Assembly: GCA_014925825.1 (NCBI GenBank)
Contig: JACGCK010000002.1
Location: forward strand, 372,001-436,000
DNA length: 64,000 nt
Reading direction: 5' to 3'
Source of the DNA: Pholiota molesta
Taxonomy: Eukaryota > Basidiomycota > Agaricomycetes > Agaricales > Strophariaceae
Part shown: positions 54,525 through 64,000 of the stretch, piece after piece
Layout of the letters: each line of letters begins with the position of its first letter
How positions within the stretch are numbered: position 1 is the stretch's first letter
The notes under the pieces: generated by a model
The model's database searches: none
What the model was told of the DNA's origin: nothing
The model's input: only the letters and a program-made list of their open reading frames with translations
Translations under genes and position numbers: made by a program

Positions 54525-56747
54525 CGATTCACCTTTCCAAGGCCAGTGGAAGTCCTTCCCACTGGCAGGCTTTCATCTGCTTGCACCTCCACACGTCTCA
54601 AATGACCAGCGCCCCTGGTTCTATCCAGGTAACCACTCCCAAACGCCTCTCCAAGATGCCGGCCCATCAAGCTACCACTTGAACCATCTCCTCAACTTCA
54701 CCCTGCCTCCCAGGCAGACACGACCTTTAACGAGTTTGCCGCGAAGAAGTAGGAAGCTGGGCAATGTTCAGGGGGTATGGAATAAGGAACGTATGTGACC
54801 TCTGTGCTTGTCGTATCTTCCTTCCGCTGATGATAGACGCTATCTCAGGATTTGTGAACGCGCAGTATCGGTTTGTTATGAATCCTAACGGAGATTACAC
54901 CGTACATTTTGCCGATCCAGACATGTGTGTCTACAATATTGATCTTACAAGTTAAGCTAATACTGATCTAATGATTTGTAGCTTCTTCCAATGGCAAGAT
55001 ATTCTCCAAGTTATCATACCTCGTTCATCAGCGTTGGCTTCCGTCGCAGCTACAGGCGAGCTTGCCACGGATACGGAAGGGCATACAACATGTCCAATTT
55101 GTCTCTCACCCCCTACCGCACCTCGGATGACGAAGTGTGGACATGTGAGCCGACAATTGCATACTATCAATGGCGTATATTCAATACCGTGCAATATAGG
55201 TTTTTTGCTTTCCTTGCATCTTACACTATCTCAGCACATCGCAAAACAAATGGGCACGGTGTCCGATCTGTTTTGATTCTGTAAACGAGAAACAACTCAA
55301 GAGCGTTAAATGGTACGATGGACCTGCGCATTATGAGGCTGATTCCGACACGGTTCTCGGAGAAGGGTCTTCATCATCTTCGACATTAGATAATTCGTTT
55401 GAAATTACCCCTCAGGCAGGATCACTTCTACGTATGAGGCTTGTTCAACGCCCTCAAATTACAACACTTGCGCTACCCCGCTCCCACACCTGGCCATCTG
55501 ATCTAGTTCCTCCACATCAAGCACCTTTCCATTTCGTCCATGATGTGTTCAGCTTCGCCAAATTCATGCTGGCCACTCCTTCTTATCTTATCTCTGATTT
55601 GACAAGAGATCTCGATGAACTTGCCGCCGAACGACGTATCTTAGCCAGTATGGATGATACTTTAGGCCTTCTTTTCGTCGACGGTGCAGATCGTAAGGTC
55701 CGAGAGCAAATCGCCAAAGCAGCTGCTTTGGAGACACCGATCCTGAAAGAACAGATCGAGAAGGTATATCGTGAACAGCAGGATATGGAGGATCGATTGG
55801 CATTCCATGCGCAACGTAAGAAAGCTGAACAAGATACTTATGCCTCTGTGGAATCTTCTGAGGTCCCACACGAATTTCTGGCATTCCGGATGGGTGTGAC
55901 TCCCAACACTCCTACCCAACCAAGTTCATTTCTGGCGGAAAGCAATTCCCGACCTCCTTCGCAAACTCGGAATCAACCACGCCAAAGGCGAAATCTCAAC
56001 CCTCCTCCTCCATCGACGTCGACCTACTACTACTATCAAGCAGCTTCTGGCATTCCGCTATTTCTGCATCCCTTGGATATCCGCATTCTGCTATCTCACT
56101 TCCACAGCTATGCGTCCTTTCCGGACACCATCACCGTTCGGGTCGAGTCTTTCGCAGAAGGCACCGTCAACGACGAATTGCGCAAACGATGCAAGTATCT
56201 GGGACATATGCCAGAGGGTGCGGATGTCGTGTTCATCGAAGCGAATTTAGAAGATGTGGTCGGTGCGGAAGGTTTGAAGAACTTTGAAGGTGCATTGAAA
56301 CAACGGACTTCACGCAGGAAGGAGAAAGGGAGGAAAGAAGACCGCGCTAGGATTCGTGCAGAAGAAAGGGAACGAGAAAAAATGGCCATGCCGTGGGGCG
56401 CATCCAGCCATGCAGAACCTCTTCTCATTTCAGATCTACCAACAGAGGATTTCTCAGCCTTTGGAGACATTTCTACACCCAATGAGGAGCCTCAACTATC
56501 ACCCCCACCCCAAACCCTTCCTGGCGCGTGGGGCAACCGCAGTTTTGCATCCGCATTGCATTCAGCATCTCCTGGCCGCCCAAGTCCTCAACGATCCAGA
56601 CTGCAATTGAATGCAGAAGAAGACGAGTGGGACATTGACGTTGCTTGGCATGAGCTAGAACAACGCAATGGTGGCGGCGGTGGCCGCAAGAAGCGCGCAA
56701 ACAAACTCGTTGTGCTCGGAAGCGGAGGCGGAGGCAGACGGCGATAA
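54525..56747 (+). CDS. RNF10/MAG2-like RING finger protein
   Basis: Exons are about 54525-54790, 54849-54924, 54982-55144 and 55200-56747. The N-terminal block LGNVQGVWNKERFVNAQYRF and FQWQDILQVIIP precedes a C3HC4 RING (CPICLSPPTAPRMTKCGHVF, CFPCILHYL, CPICFDSV), the RNF10 arrangement. Downstream are a long charged region, a domain starting YYYYQAASGIPLFLHPLDIR, and a Gly/Arg-rich C-terminus ending GGGGRRR. Mammalian RNF10 ubiquitinates 40S proteins on stalled initiating ribosomes; yeast MAG2 is related. The true start is uncertain: the best frame is open back to an AG at 54524, upstream of which it meets a TGA, and the ATG at 54510 is in another frame, so a small first exon is probably missing from this model. 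Confidence 0.82.
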
Positions 56748-57682
56748 TGTAGCCAATATCCACTCTCTGTCTGAACACCGTCAAGTCCTGGCAGAATCCC
56801 GCTTGATTCTCGAATGACGATTTCCCCTGGCTTATTTTCTTGATCAAGCAGCCGATTATTTTATCGCTCCTTTTGAGCATATCCGCCTTCCATGGGCCAA
56901 TATTGTAGATATATACAACACACATTGTGCATCTCTTCCATTACACCTACATACATACATTTAAATACCACTTTCCAGATCCTACATCATATATCTCAAA
57001 TCAGTGTAGCAACAAGATAACACTTTATAAAGACCGCATCAAACATTTATACGCCCTTGTGTAGGTCGTGTGTGAATTCGAAGCCGAAGTACTGGCACTG
57101 AAGGTCAACTGAAGGTTGAAGGAACCAAGAAGGAACCTGCAGCATAGGTATCACTAGCTGATCATGAGAACAGTGAGCAAATAAGCTTGACTTGTATCAC
57201 CAAGCAATCAATGTTCCGTTCAATGGTCCGTAGTAGACTTGACTTCGTATGGTGTCAAACGGCTCTGAGCGGCGATCATGACTAAATAATGACGACGAAG
57301 TAATGCATGCCATAAATAATAATATAACGCAGACAAATCAAGGCAACCGAAAGAATACAGCGATAGAAAGACCACGGAGACAAAATAGATAGATGGGTAC
57401 AACATATACAGCGACACTTGGTGTATGTAAGAGGGTCCCGGCAAGGTTTTTCAAATACTCTTTGGATATATGCAAGGGGCAGTATCTACGAGACTATATA
57501 TGCGTTGGCTCCATGTGAAATTAAAAGCGGGAAGAAAGAAAAAGGGCATAGCAAATTGTCGTGAGCAGTAGGGTAATTTGTCGTGATATCGGTCGATTCA
57601 TTCAAAACGGCGAGATGGGTGACGGCACGAACGCGTGTATAAAGCACAGCCTGACTTATGCTACAAGACATCGTGTGTCGTT
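56748..57682. other. Intergenic, convergent 3' ends
   Basis: 935-bp region between the stops of the RNF10-like and SHO1 genes. It is AT-rich with several short frames, but no motif or repeat of note. Confidence 0.5.
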
Positions 57683-58924
57683 TTAGATGACGTGCAGATA
57701 ATTGGAGGGTGCAACTGCGCAAGGAGATGGGCGTCAATGAACGGCCGCAGCCATAAGATTAAGAAATCACATACTTCCAGATGTTCCATCGCTTTTCTTA
57801 GCCTGCCACCACTTCCCTTGCTTATCCACAATATCGAGTATCTCCCCTTTGGCGAAGGAGATTTCATTTGGATCTTCGGGATTGGCGGTATCTAGACAAA
57901 ATATGAGAATTTCAAGCAAGATTGCAGAGCGCTCCACTTACATGCGTATAGCGCCTTCGCCTTGTACAAGTATTGCTCTGCTGGTGCTGATGGTTGCTCG
58001 ATGTTGGTTCCAGAGTTTCCTGAGCCAATACCCGCCATGAGCGGAGAACTAGGTCCGTTATCCGCTCCGCCAATGGACCCTGTACCGCCTATAGTGTTTT
58101 GATTGTGGATGCTGCCAGCGCCTGTTCCACCACCTATGCTCCTCGTATTGTCGTTCAAACTACCGCCAAAGCTGTTCTGACTTCTTATGCCAGTAGGATT
58201 AGGGCTGCCATATGCGCCGCCGCCCAATTTGGCGTCATAGCCATCCTGCGAACCAATTCCCCCACCAGAAGCGTAATTGGTTTGATACCCATTGGCAGAT
58301 TGGATGCCGTGCATAGATGCTTGCCTCGTTCTACGACGACGAGAAGGCGATGAGAGACCACCTGTGCCGAGCATGTTGAAGACATGTAGGCAAAGCGAGT
58401 CTTCTTCCGCAGTGAAATATAGGACCCAGAGGATATCAACAATGGAAAGGATGAGCCAGCCAGCGCCCATTGCGGTGGCGGCGCTGAAGGAGGAGAATAT
58501 GCCGATTGTGACACCGTCGACGGCAAATACAATGGCTATCGCGCCAAAGACAGATATTTGCCAGCGATTCATGGCCACTGAGTCGGTTGCGAGGGTATAC
58601 AGCACGCCGAGGATGAGGAATAACTGGAGGAATATTGCAAACCATAGCGAGCCTGTTGCGCCCCGCCCGCCATCTAGACTCTCATCATGTTAGCCGTTAC
58701 GGGTAGTAGAAGACGAACAGCAAGCACCTCTGAGGTCAGACGTAACGATACATTGTGCGATGAAGGCCGTGAACCAGCCAGCCTAAAATAGTTGGACGGT
58801 GAGCGCGAGCGTTACTGGGAAAGGGGGGCGAACTGACGACCGCAAGACACGTTGTGAAGAGGAAGAGGTAGTGGGTGAGTATTGGTGTGAAATCAAGGCC
58901 TTCGCTGGCGGCGCGGGGAGGCAT
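57683..58924 (-). CDS. SHO1: High-osmolarity sensor SHO1
   Basis: The start [20 protein letters not shown] leads to four predicted TM helices ([62 protein letters not shown] then [20 protein letters not shown]), a Ser/Gly-rich linker ([20 protein letters not shown]) and a C-terminal SH3 domain: [40 protein letters not shown] and SNYLHV. This is the SHO1 layout; the SH3 domain docks Pbs2 to activate the HOG MAP kinase pathway at the plasma membrane. Introns interrupt the TM region (near 58868-58785 and 58740-58680) and the SH3 domain at ALYA|YTA and GTSG|IAPS. The short extracellular loops are typical. Confidence 0.9.
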
Positions 58925-59598
58925 GGTTGGGACGGGGATGGAGGAAGGGACAAGGGAAGCCAAGGTCACACCAGACTTGCATTTTCACACGCCCACACCG
59001 CTTTCCGCCCACCGTCCGAGCGCCGTTTGTCACGTCAGGACGACACGCGTCAGGACTCACTCTGAGCTGTTCAAGTTGCCATTTTTGTGTTTGCTCTAGG
59101 TACATCCAGCTCTTGACAGAGGTTCTGATAGCTCTCCGGAAGCCAGCTTCGAAACTCCTTCCTTTCTAATCTCTTGGGCATCCACTGCGCTGCTGCGCAG
59201 CCATTCTGTGCAAGCTGTGCATGGTTCACCTTTCGTCGCTCCGACATCCCCGACATTGTGAAAAATATATAGACTGCGGCGCGCCCTTCCTGACATGGCA
59301 TTTACCATGACTCTCGCCAAGTACTCATTATGATCCATTTGAAGGACATGCTCTGCTTGAACAAAGAAAACGAGGCTCAAGATATATGAGCTCCGACTTT
59401 GTTGTCAATGTCTAAAAGGCTAAGCTCTGCGAGCGTTGCTGCTGGCTGTCTCTAAGGTTTCTGGTGGACTTAGAATGGCGTTGGACAATAATACGTCAGT
59501 CATACACCTTAGTATGATGTTCCCGCGGCAGACCATCTGACTAATAGCGAACATGCTTTACTAGAATGTTGTTCAGCTTATAGCTCATTCACCACTGA
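58925..59598. other. Intergenic, no gene seen
   Basis: Contains the SHO1 promoter (GC-rich near 58930-59060) and the 3' side of GNAT copy 1. A 94-codon minus-strand frame (59380-59096) lacks motifs. Confidence 0.45.
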
Positions 59599-60452
59599 CT
59601 ACATATTATTTTCTGGACCATACTTCCACTCCATAAGATGCAAGCTCGCATTTTCCCTTTCACTTCCGCATGGTTTTCGATGGTTTTGATTATCTTGAAT
59701 CCATTTTTCAGAAATACCTTGACACTGCCCTCATTGCCCGTGTACGCCGAAACCCACATGTGTCGCACTTTCATGCGTGGAATCGCCCAGTCATAAAGTA
59801 CAGTTTGTACGGCGTCAGTCATGATACCTTGGCGATGATGACTAGCTGCCAGGAAATCTATCTCGAGGATTTGACGCCTTTGATGAATGAAATCACCGGA
59901 CCTGACTCACCTCCTATACTCCAGATAATGTGTGGTTCGCCAGCTGGAATGGCATTATTCTCTTCTTCGAACTTCGCTTTGTTAGACCAATCCAACACCC
60001 CGCCTGGTCCCATCAGCTCTCCATGCATACATCTCATCATACCAACATCACCGATGAATATGTCCGATCCATCCTCTCTTACTCTCGAATATATCGGACA
60101 GGACTGGCGCCAACAACCATCAAGTCTGGCTCTGTTTTGGAATCCTCCAATTGCTTCAAGACGCCTTCGCATTCCGGAATGATTTTGTCGAGATACTGTC
60201 GCGCGTGATCTATATGAATCCAAGAATGTAAGGCATGCTGGATCGACACTACGAAAGTGAATAACCTGGCGTGTATGGATACGGCGCTCCTCCCAAGCAG
60301 TCACAAATTCTTAAATCATTCAGATGGACAATAAGTGCTTCTGCATCTTCAGGTCGAGGAGGAGTCAAAATGATGTTCTTGTGGTTTCGAAGTGAAAGGA
60401 ACGGTTCTCCAGTAGTTGGATTGACCTGAAGAGGATACAGTTGTGGGTTCAT
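59599..60452 (-). CDS. GNAT N-acetyltransferase, copy 1 (three apparent one-base deletions)
   Basis: Exon 1 begins MNPQLYPLQVNPTTGEPFLS at 60452 and has a donor near 60262; exon 2 begins near 60209 (HARQYLDKIIPECE). The acetyl-CoA fold is visible: FLAASHHRQGIMTDAVQTVL, DWAIPRMKVRHMWVSAYTGN and EGSVKVFLKNGFKIIKT. Relative to copy 2, one base is missing at three points: about 60085 (RE then VREDGSDIFIGDVG, a GG reduced to G), about 59858 (just before FLAASHHRQG) and about 59646 (KMR then the final EWK block, AA reduced to A). Without these the literal frame stops early, so the gene as written cannot make the full enzyme. Members of this RimJ/RimL-like group acetylate protein N-termini or small amines; the substrate is unknown. 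Confidence 0.72.
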
Positions 60453-60728
60453 CCTGGGAGATGATCTATTTGTTTGGATGCGTTGAATCCTTATCTATAT
60501 CTGTGTGAGTAATTTTTATATGATTTGTTATCGCATCATGTGTTGATTCTAATCTAAAGGCTAACCATATTGTAATATTGCATTGCAACAGATTGAATAT
60601 GAGTATTATTGAGCAAGTTGAAAACTTGAATATACAACAAAGTTATCTATATGACCGATGTACGTGAATCTCTGACATTTCTTTAATACATGCTCATCTA
60701 TATCCACGCCATCAAAAGGAATGCACCC

Positions 60729-61593
60729 CTAGAGGCTTTCACTCAAGTTCCATTCCAGGACATGCACGCTTCGCATCTTTCCCTTTACCATCATGAATTC
60801 TTCAATTGTGCGCACAAGCTTGAAACCGTTCCTTTGGAAAACCTTCACGCTCCCATCGTTTCCAATGAAGGCAGCAACGAGGATAGAGCGCACGCCCATA
60901 CGCGGAATAGCCCAATCATGAAGCAGCGTATTTAGTGCATCTGTCATGATGCCCTGACGGTGATGACTGGATGCTAAATAGTCTGTGCGATTAGATTGTG
61001 GATCAGCCAATCGACCAGCGTTATCATAATCAAACGACGGACCGCCAATGCTCCAGACGATTCTAGGGTCTCCGATATCTAGCTGGTTGTTCTGGGCCAC
61101 GTTCTGATCAGCGTGTTCGAAATCCACCGATTCAGTATTCATCAACTCCCCGTGGAAGCAACGGACAAGAGAAATATTGCCGATAAACTGGTCTGTGCCA
61201 TCTTGATTGACCTCTCGAAGGGAACACGCTGGCGAACCTCTCGCCGTTACGAGCGACTCTGAGCCTTGGGCATCTTTGAGATATTGCAAACAATCATCAA
61301 CAGGCGGTTTATGCTTCTGTAACCAGCTCTCTGCGTTCTCTGTAAACCATGGGTCAGATATCTTTGGAACGGGGACGTGATAAGGTGGCCAAACGGCGTG
61401 TACCTAGGGCGTATGGGAACGGTGGACTCGACAACCAGTGGCACACACGCGTGTCATTGAATATGGGCACCATGTGAGGTGCGTCTTCCCAGCGCATTGG
61501 GGTCAGAATAATATTTGCGTGCTTTCGCAAACGCAGGAAAGGTTCCTGCGTTTGGGGGTTGGTTTCCAACGGGTGGAGTTGATTTGGGGCCAT
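60729..61593 (-). CDS. GNAT N-acetyltransferase, copy 2 (intact)
   Basis: Two exons: exon 1 starts MAPNQLHPLETNPQTQEPFL at 61593 and its donor is near 61403; exon 2 starts ENAESWLQKHKPPVDDCL near 61340 and stops at TAG 60731-60729. The domain carries GSPACSLREVNQDGTDQFIG, FLASSHHRQ-type sequence (YLASSHHRQGIMTDALNTLL), DWAIPRMGVRSILVAAFIGN and DGSVKVFQRNGFKLVRTIEE, the GNAT acetyl-CoA-binding fold. It is a tandem duplicate of copy 1, same strand, 276 bp apart, with the intron in the same place and about half of the residues shared by eye. It is open throughout, so it is the likely functional member. The substrate is unknown. Confidence 0.8.
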
Positions 61594-61996
61594 TGGGAGA
61601 AATAAAACTAGGCGATATCGAGCGTTCTAAGCCCATTTTATGCTGGTCTACTCCTTGCTATGACTCGACGCTCGAGGGCTGATGGACTGGCCACCAATAA
61701 GGACCATGCCGTTGATTAACATACCCGTCGAGGCAATGTACCAAAATGGGAAGTGATGGTGCGTATTTTTAGACGATGATTTTTTTTTAACGATCGAGGG
61801 CATCACATGACGGAGTACTGACCTACCCTAAGGTAAAAGATCGATAAGACAAGGATTTGTCAACTTTGAAACCTTATCCTCCCTCGTCAACAGTGACCGT
61901 GCTCGCACCCGCTGTTCAAAACCGATCTTCTACGTCGGGATTGCTCTCCTCCATACCACCTATTTTTTCCATCTGCCCCCCCGCTAGTCCGATACC
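61594..61996. other. EF-2 upstream region
   Basis: 403 bp between the divergent GNAT copy 2 start and EF-2. The last 140 bp are pyrimidine-rich (for example CCTTATCCTCCCTCG, CTCTCCTCC), as expected upstream of a highly expressed basidiomycete gene. Confidence 0.5.
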
Positions 61997-64000
61997 ATGG
62001 TGTAAGTCTGAATCTCTCGTTGAAATGTCCTCTTTCCTAACCGATGTCCCTCGATCGTCCCAAGTAACTTCACCGTCGGTCAGTAGCCTCGGACGTACAC
62101 TACAAAACGTGGAGATTAATGTGATTTTTTGCGGTTTAAAGACCAGATCCGTCAGCTGATGGACAAGCCCACCAACATCCGTAACATGAGTGTTATTGCC
62201 CATGGTGAGAAAATTTTATAGATAATTGAAACCATCCAAGATGTTTCTAACCTCATTCTTGACTCGCAGTCGATCATGGAAAGTCCACCCTCACCGATTC
62301 CCTGGTCTCAAAAGCCGGAATTATCGCCTCAGCAAAGGCTGGTGATATGCGTTTTACGGATACGAGAGATGACGAGAAGGAGCGTGGTATCACCATTAAA
62401 TCGACTGCCATCTCCATGTACTTCGAGGTTGACAAGGACGATCTTCCCTCAATTAAGCAAAAAACCGATGGTGAGTACATTTTCGTGGAGTTCCGGATTT
62501 TGGGTTACTCAGCATAAATCATCTTAAAACCTATCTCCGCTGCTTTTAGGAAACGAATTCTTGATCAATTTGATCGACTCCCCCGGACACGTTGATTTCT
62601 CCTCGGAAGTCACTGCTGCTCTCCGTGTAACTGATGGTGCCCTTGTTGTCGTCGATTGCGTCGAGGGTGTCTGCGTGCAAACAGAAACCGTGCTGCGACA
62701 GGCCCTTGCTGAGCGTATCAAGCCTGTTGTCATCATCAACAAGGTCGATCGCGCCCTTCTCGAACTTCAAGTCGACAAGGAATCCCTCTACCAATCTTTC
62801 CAACGTACCGTCGAGAGCGTTAACGTCATCGTCTCCACCTACCACGATGCTGCTCTTGGTGATGTGCAAGTCTACCCCGACCAGGGAACCGTCGCCTTCG
62901 GATCTGGTCTCCACGGATGGGGTTTCACTCTCCGTCAATTCGCCGCCCGTTATGCCAAGAAGTTCGGTGTAGACAAGGACAAGATGATGCTCAAGCTTTG
63001 GGGTGACAACTACTTCAACCCTGCCACCCGCAAATGGACTACCTCCAACGTCGGCGCTGACGGAAAGCCCCTTGAGCGTGCCTTCAACAGCTTCGTTCTC
63101 GAGCCCATCTTCAGGATTTTCGATGCCGTTATGAACTTCAAGAAGGACGCCATCGGTCCCATGCTCGATAAGCTTGAGATTAAACTTGCTCAGGACGAGC
63201 GTGATCTCGAGGGCAAGGCACTCCTCAAAGTCATCATGCGCAAGTTCTTGCCTGCTGGAGACTCCCTCCTGGAGATGATAGTCATCAACCTTCCTTCTCC
63301 CGCTACCGCTCAGCGCTACCGTGTTGAGACCCTCTACGAGGGTCCCATGGACGATGAGTCTGCCATCGGTATCCGCGACTGTGACCCTAAGGGTCCTCTG
63401 GTCCTTTACATCTCCAAGATGGTGCCCACATCCGATAAGGGACGCTTCTACGCCTTCGGTCGTGTCTTCTCCGGAACTGTCATGTCTGGACCCAAGATCC
63501 GTATCCAAGGTCCCAACTACCTCCCTGGAAAGAAGGATGATCTTTTCATCAAGTCTATCCAGCGTACCGTGCTCATGATGGGACGTTACATTGAACCCAT
63601 TGAGGATTGCCCTGCCGGTAACATCGTTGGTCTCGTTGGTATTGATCAGTTCTTGTTGAAGAGCGGTACCCTTACAACCTCCGAAACTGCCCACAACATG
63701 AAAGTCATGAGGTTCTCCGTCTCCCCTGTCGTGCAAGTCGCCGTCGAGGTCAAGAACGCTGCTGATCTCCCCAAACTCGTCGAAGGTCTCAAGCGTCTCT
63801 CCAAGTCCGATCCTTGCGTGCAAGCATGGATTGCGGAAACCGGTGAACACATCGTCGCTGGTGCTGGTGAGCTCCACTTGGAAATTTGCTTGAAGGTAAT
63901 TTCCTTCATTCTTTCTTGACTCGAGCAAGCAGAATCTAATAAAACGTATATAGGATCTCCAAGAAGACCATGCTGGTGTTCCCCTCAAGATCTCCGACCC
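61997..64000 (+). CDS. EFT1: Translation elongation factor 2, 5' part
   Basis: Exons in the window are 61997-62001, 62065-62078, 62142-62204, 62270-62470, 62550-63895 and 63954 onward, cut by the window end. It reads [20 protein letters not shown] then [20 protein letters not shown] (P-loop), ERGITIKST (switch I/G2), [13 protein letters not shown] (G3) and [13 protein letters not shown] (G4), then domain II ([20 protein letters not shown]) and domain III start. EF-2 is the GTPase that drives ribosomal translocation. The diphthamide histidine lies downstream, outside the window. The first two coding exons are only 5 and 14 nt. Codon use is strongly C-ending in the long exon, typical of a highly expressed gene, and this bias creates a spurious 480-codon antisense frame. 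Confidence 0.96.

Noticed and set aside
62546..63988. A 480-codon open frame on the minus strand opposite EF-2
   Set aside because: It mirrors the EF-2 exons, crosses the intron at 63896-63953, has low-complexity Asp/Glu/Gly/Val composition and no motif. It is a by-product of strong codon bias in EF-2.
1..64000. CRISPR arrays, tRNA or rRNA genes, prokaryotic operons
   Set aside because: No direct-repeat/spacer pattern and no convincing tRNA A/B-box pair were seen. A GGTTCGAACC-like B box at about 4266 lies inside GID1 coding sequence without a cloverleaf.

Overview
This is nuclear DNA of a filamentous basidiomycete, most likely a mushroom-forming agaricomycete. Genes are split by many short GT-AG introns (mostly 45-70 nt), intergenic gaps are short, neighbours are often divergent, and the recognisable proteins (PEX10, UMP1, GID1/RanBPM, MGR2, MDV1, THOC1, SHO1, EF-2, Pin1, DUF4246) read like Agaricomycetes orthologues. 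No rRNA, tRNA, CRISPR or prokaryotic feature was seen. All functional names come from motif recognition by eye; no search was run.

Layout. 1-8.8 kb is housekeeping: MFAP1 C-terminus, an FAD amine-oxidase-like protein, proteasome assembly factor UMP1 divergent from GID1, and PEX10 divergent from MGR2. 9.3-16.1 kb holds two divergently oriented secreted paralogues (often mislabelled 'ribosomal protein s17'), with a HAD phosphatase between them. 16.4-18.3 kb holds an Hsp90 co-chaperone p23 gene divergent from a conserved membrane-anchored protein. 18.3-20.6 kb is a decayed island: a broken SREBP-type bHLH gene, possible retroelement debris and two perfect inverted repeats. 20.6-28.5 kb holds MDV1 (mitochondrial fission) and a large CSC1/OSCA-like membrane protein. 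31-37.3 kb holds an acid-sphingomyelinase-like phosphodiesterase, an uncharacterised gene, an F-box protein and a HIT hydrolase. 38-49 kb holds THOC1, UDP-glucose 4-epimerase, an MFS transporter, a DUF4246 protein and a Pin1 isomerase. 49-64 kb holds a PhzF-like protein, a second F-box/LRR-like protein, WBP11, an RNF10-like RING protein, the osmosensor SHO1, a tandem pair of GNAT acetyltransferases, and the 5' two-thirds of EF-2.

The neighbours form no single pathway. Shared themes are RNA processing (MFAP1, THOC1, WBP11), protein quality control and turnover (UMP1, GID1, p23, Pin1, RNF10, two F-box proteins) and organelle biology (PEX10, MGR2, MDV1).

The most notable signals are: (i) a set of one-base deletions breaking several non-housekeeping genes (GNAT copy 1, sphingomyelinase-like, PhzF, HAD), in which the intact GNAT copy 2 serves as an internal control; these are either true decay or indel errors in the assembly; (ii) the SREBP-like bHLH relic; (iii) a 4-nt internal microexon in MGR2 and several genes whose first coding exon is only 3-15 nt; (iv) two secreted paralogues that share a core but carry different N-terminal modules. 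I did not find a convincing new multi-gene system.
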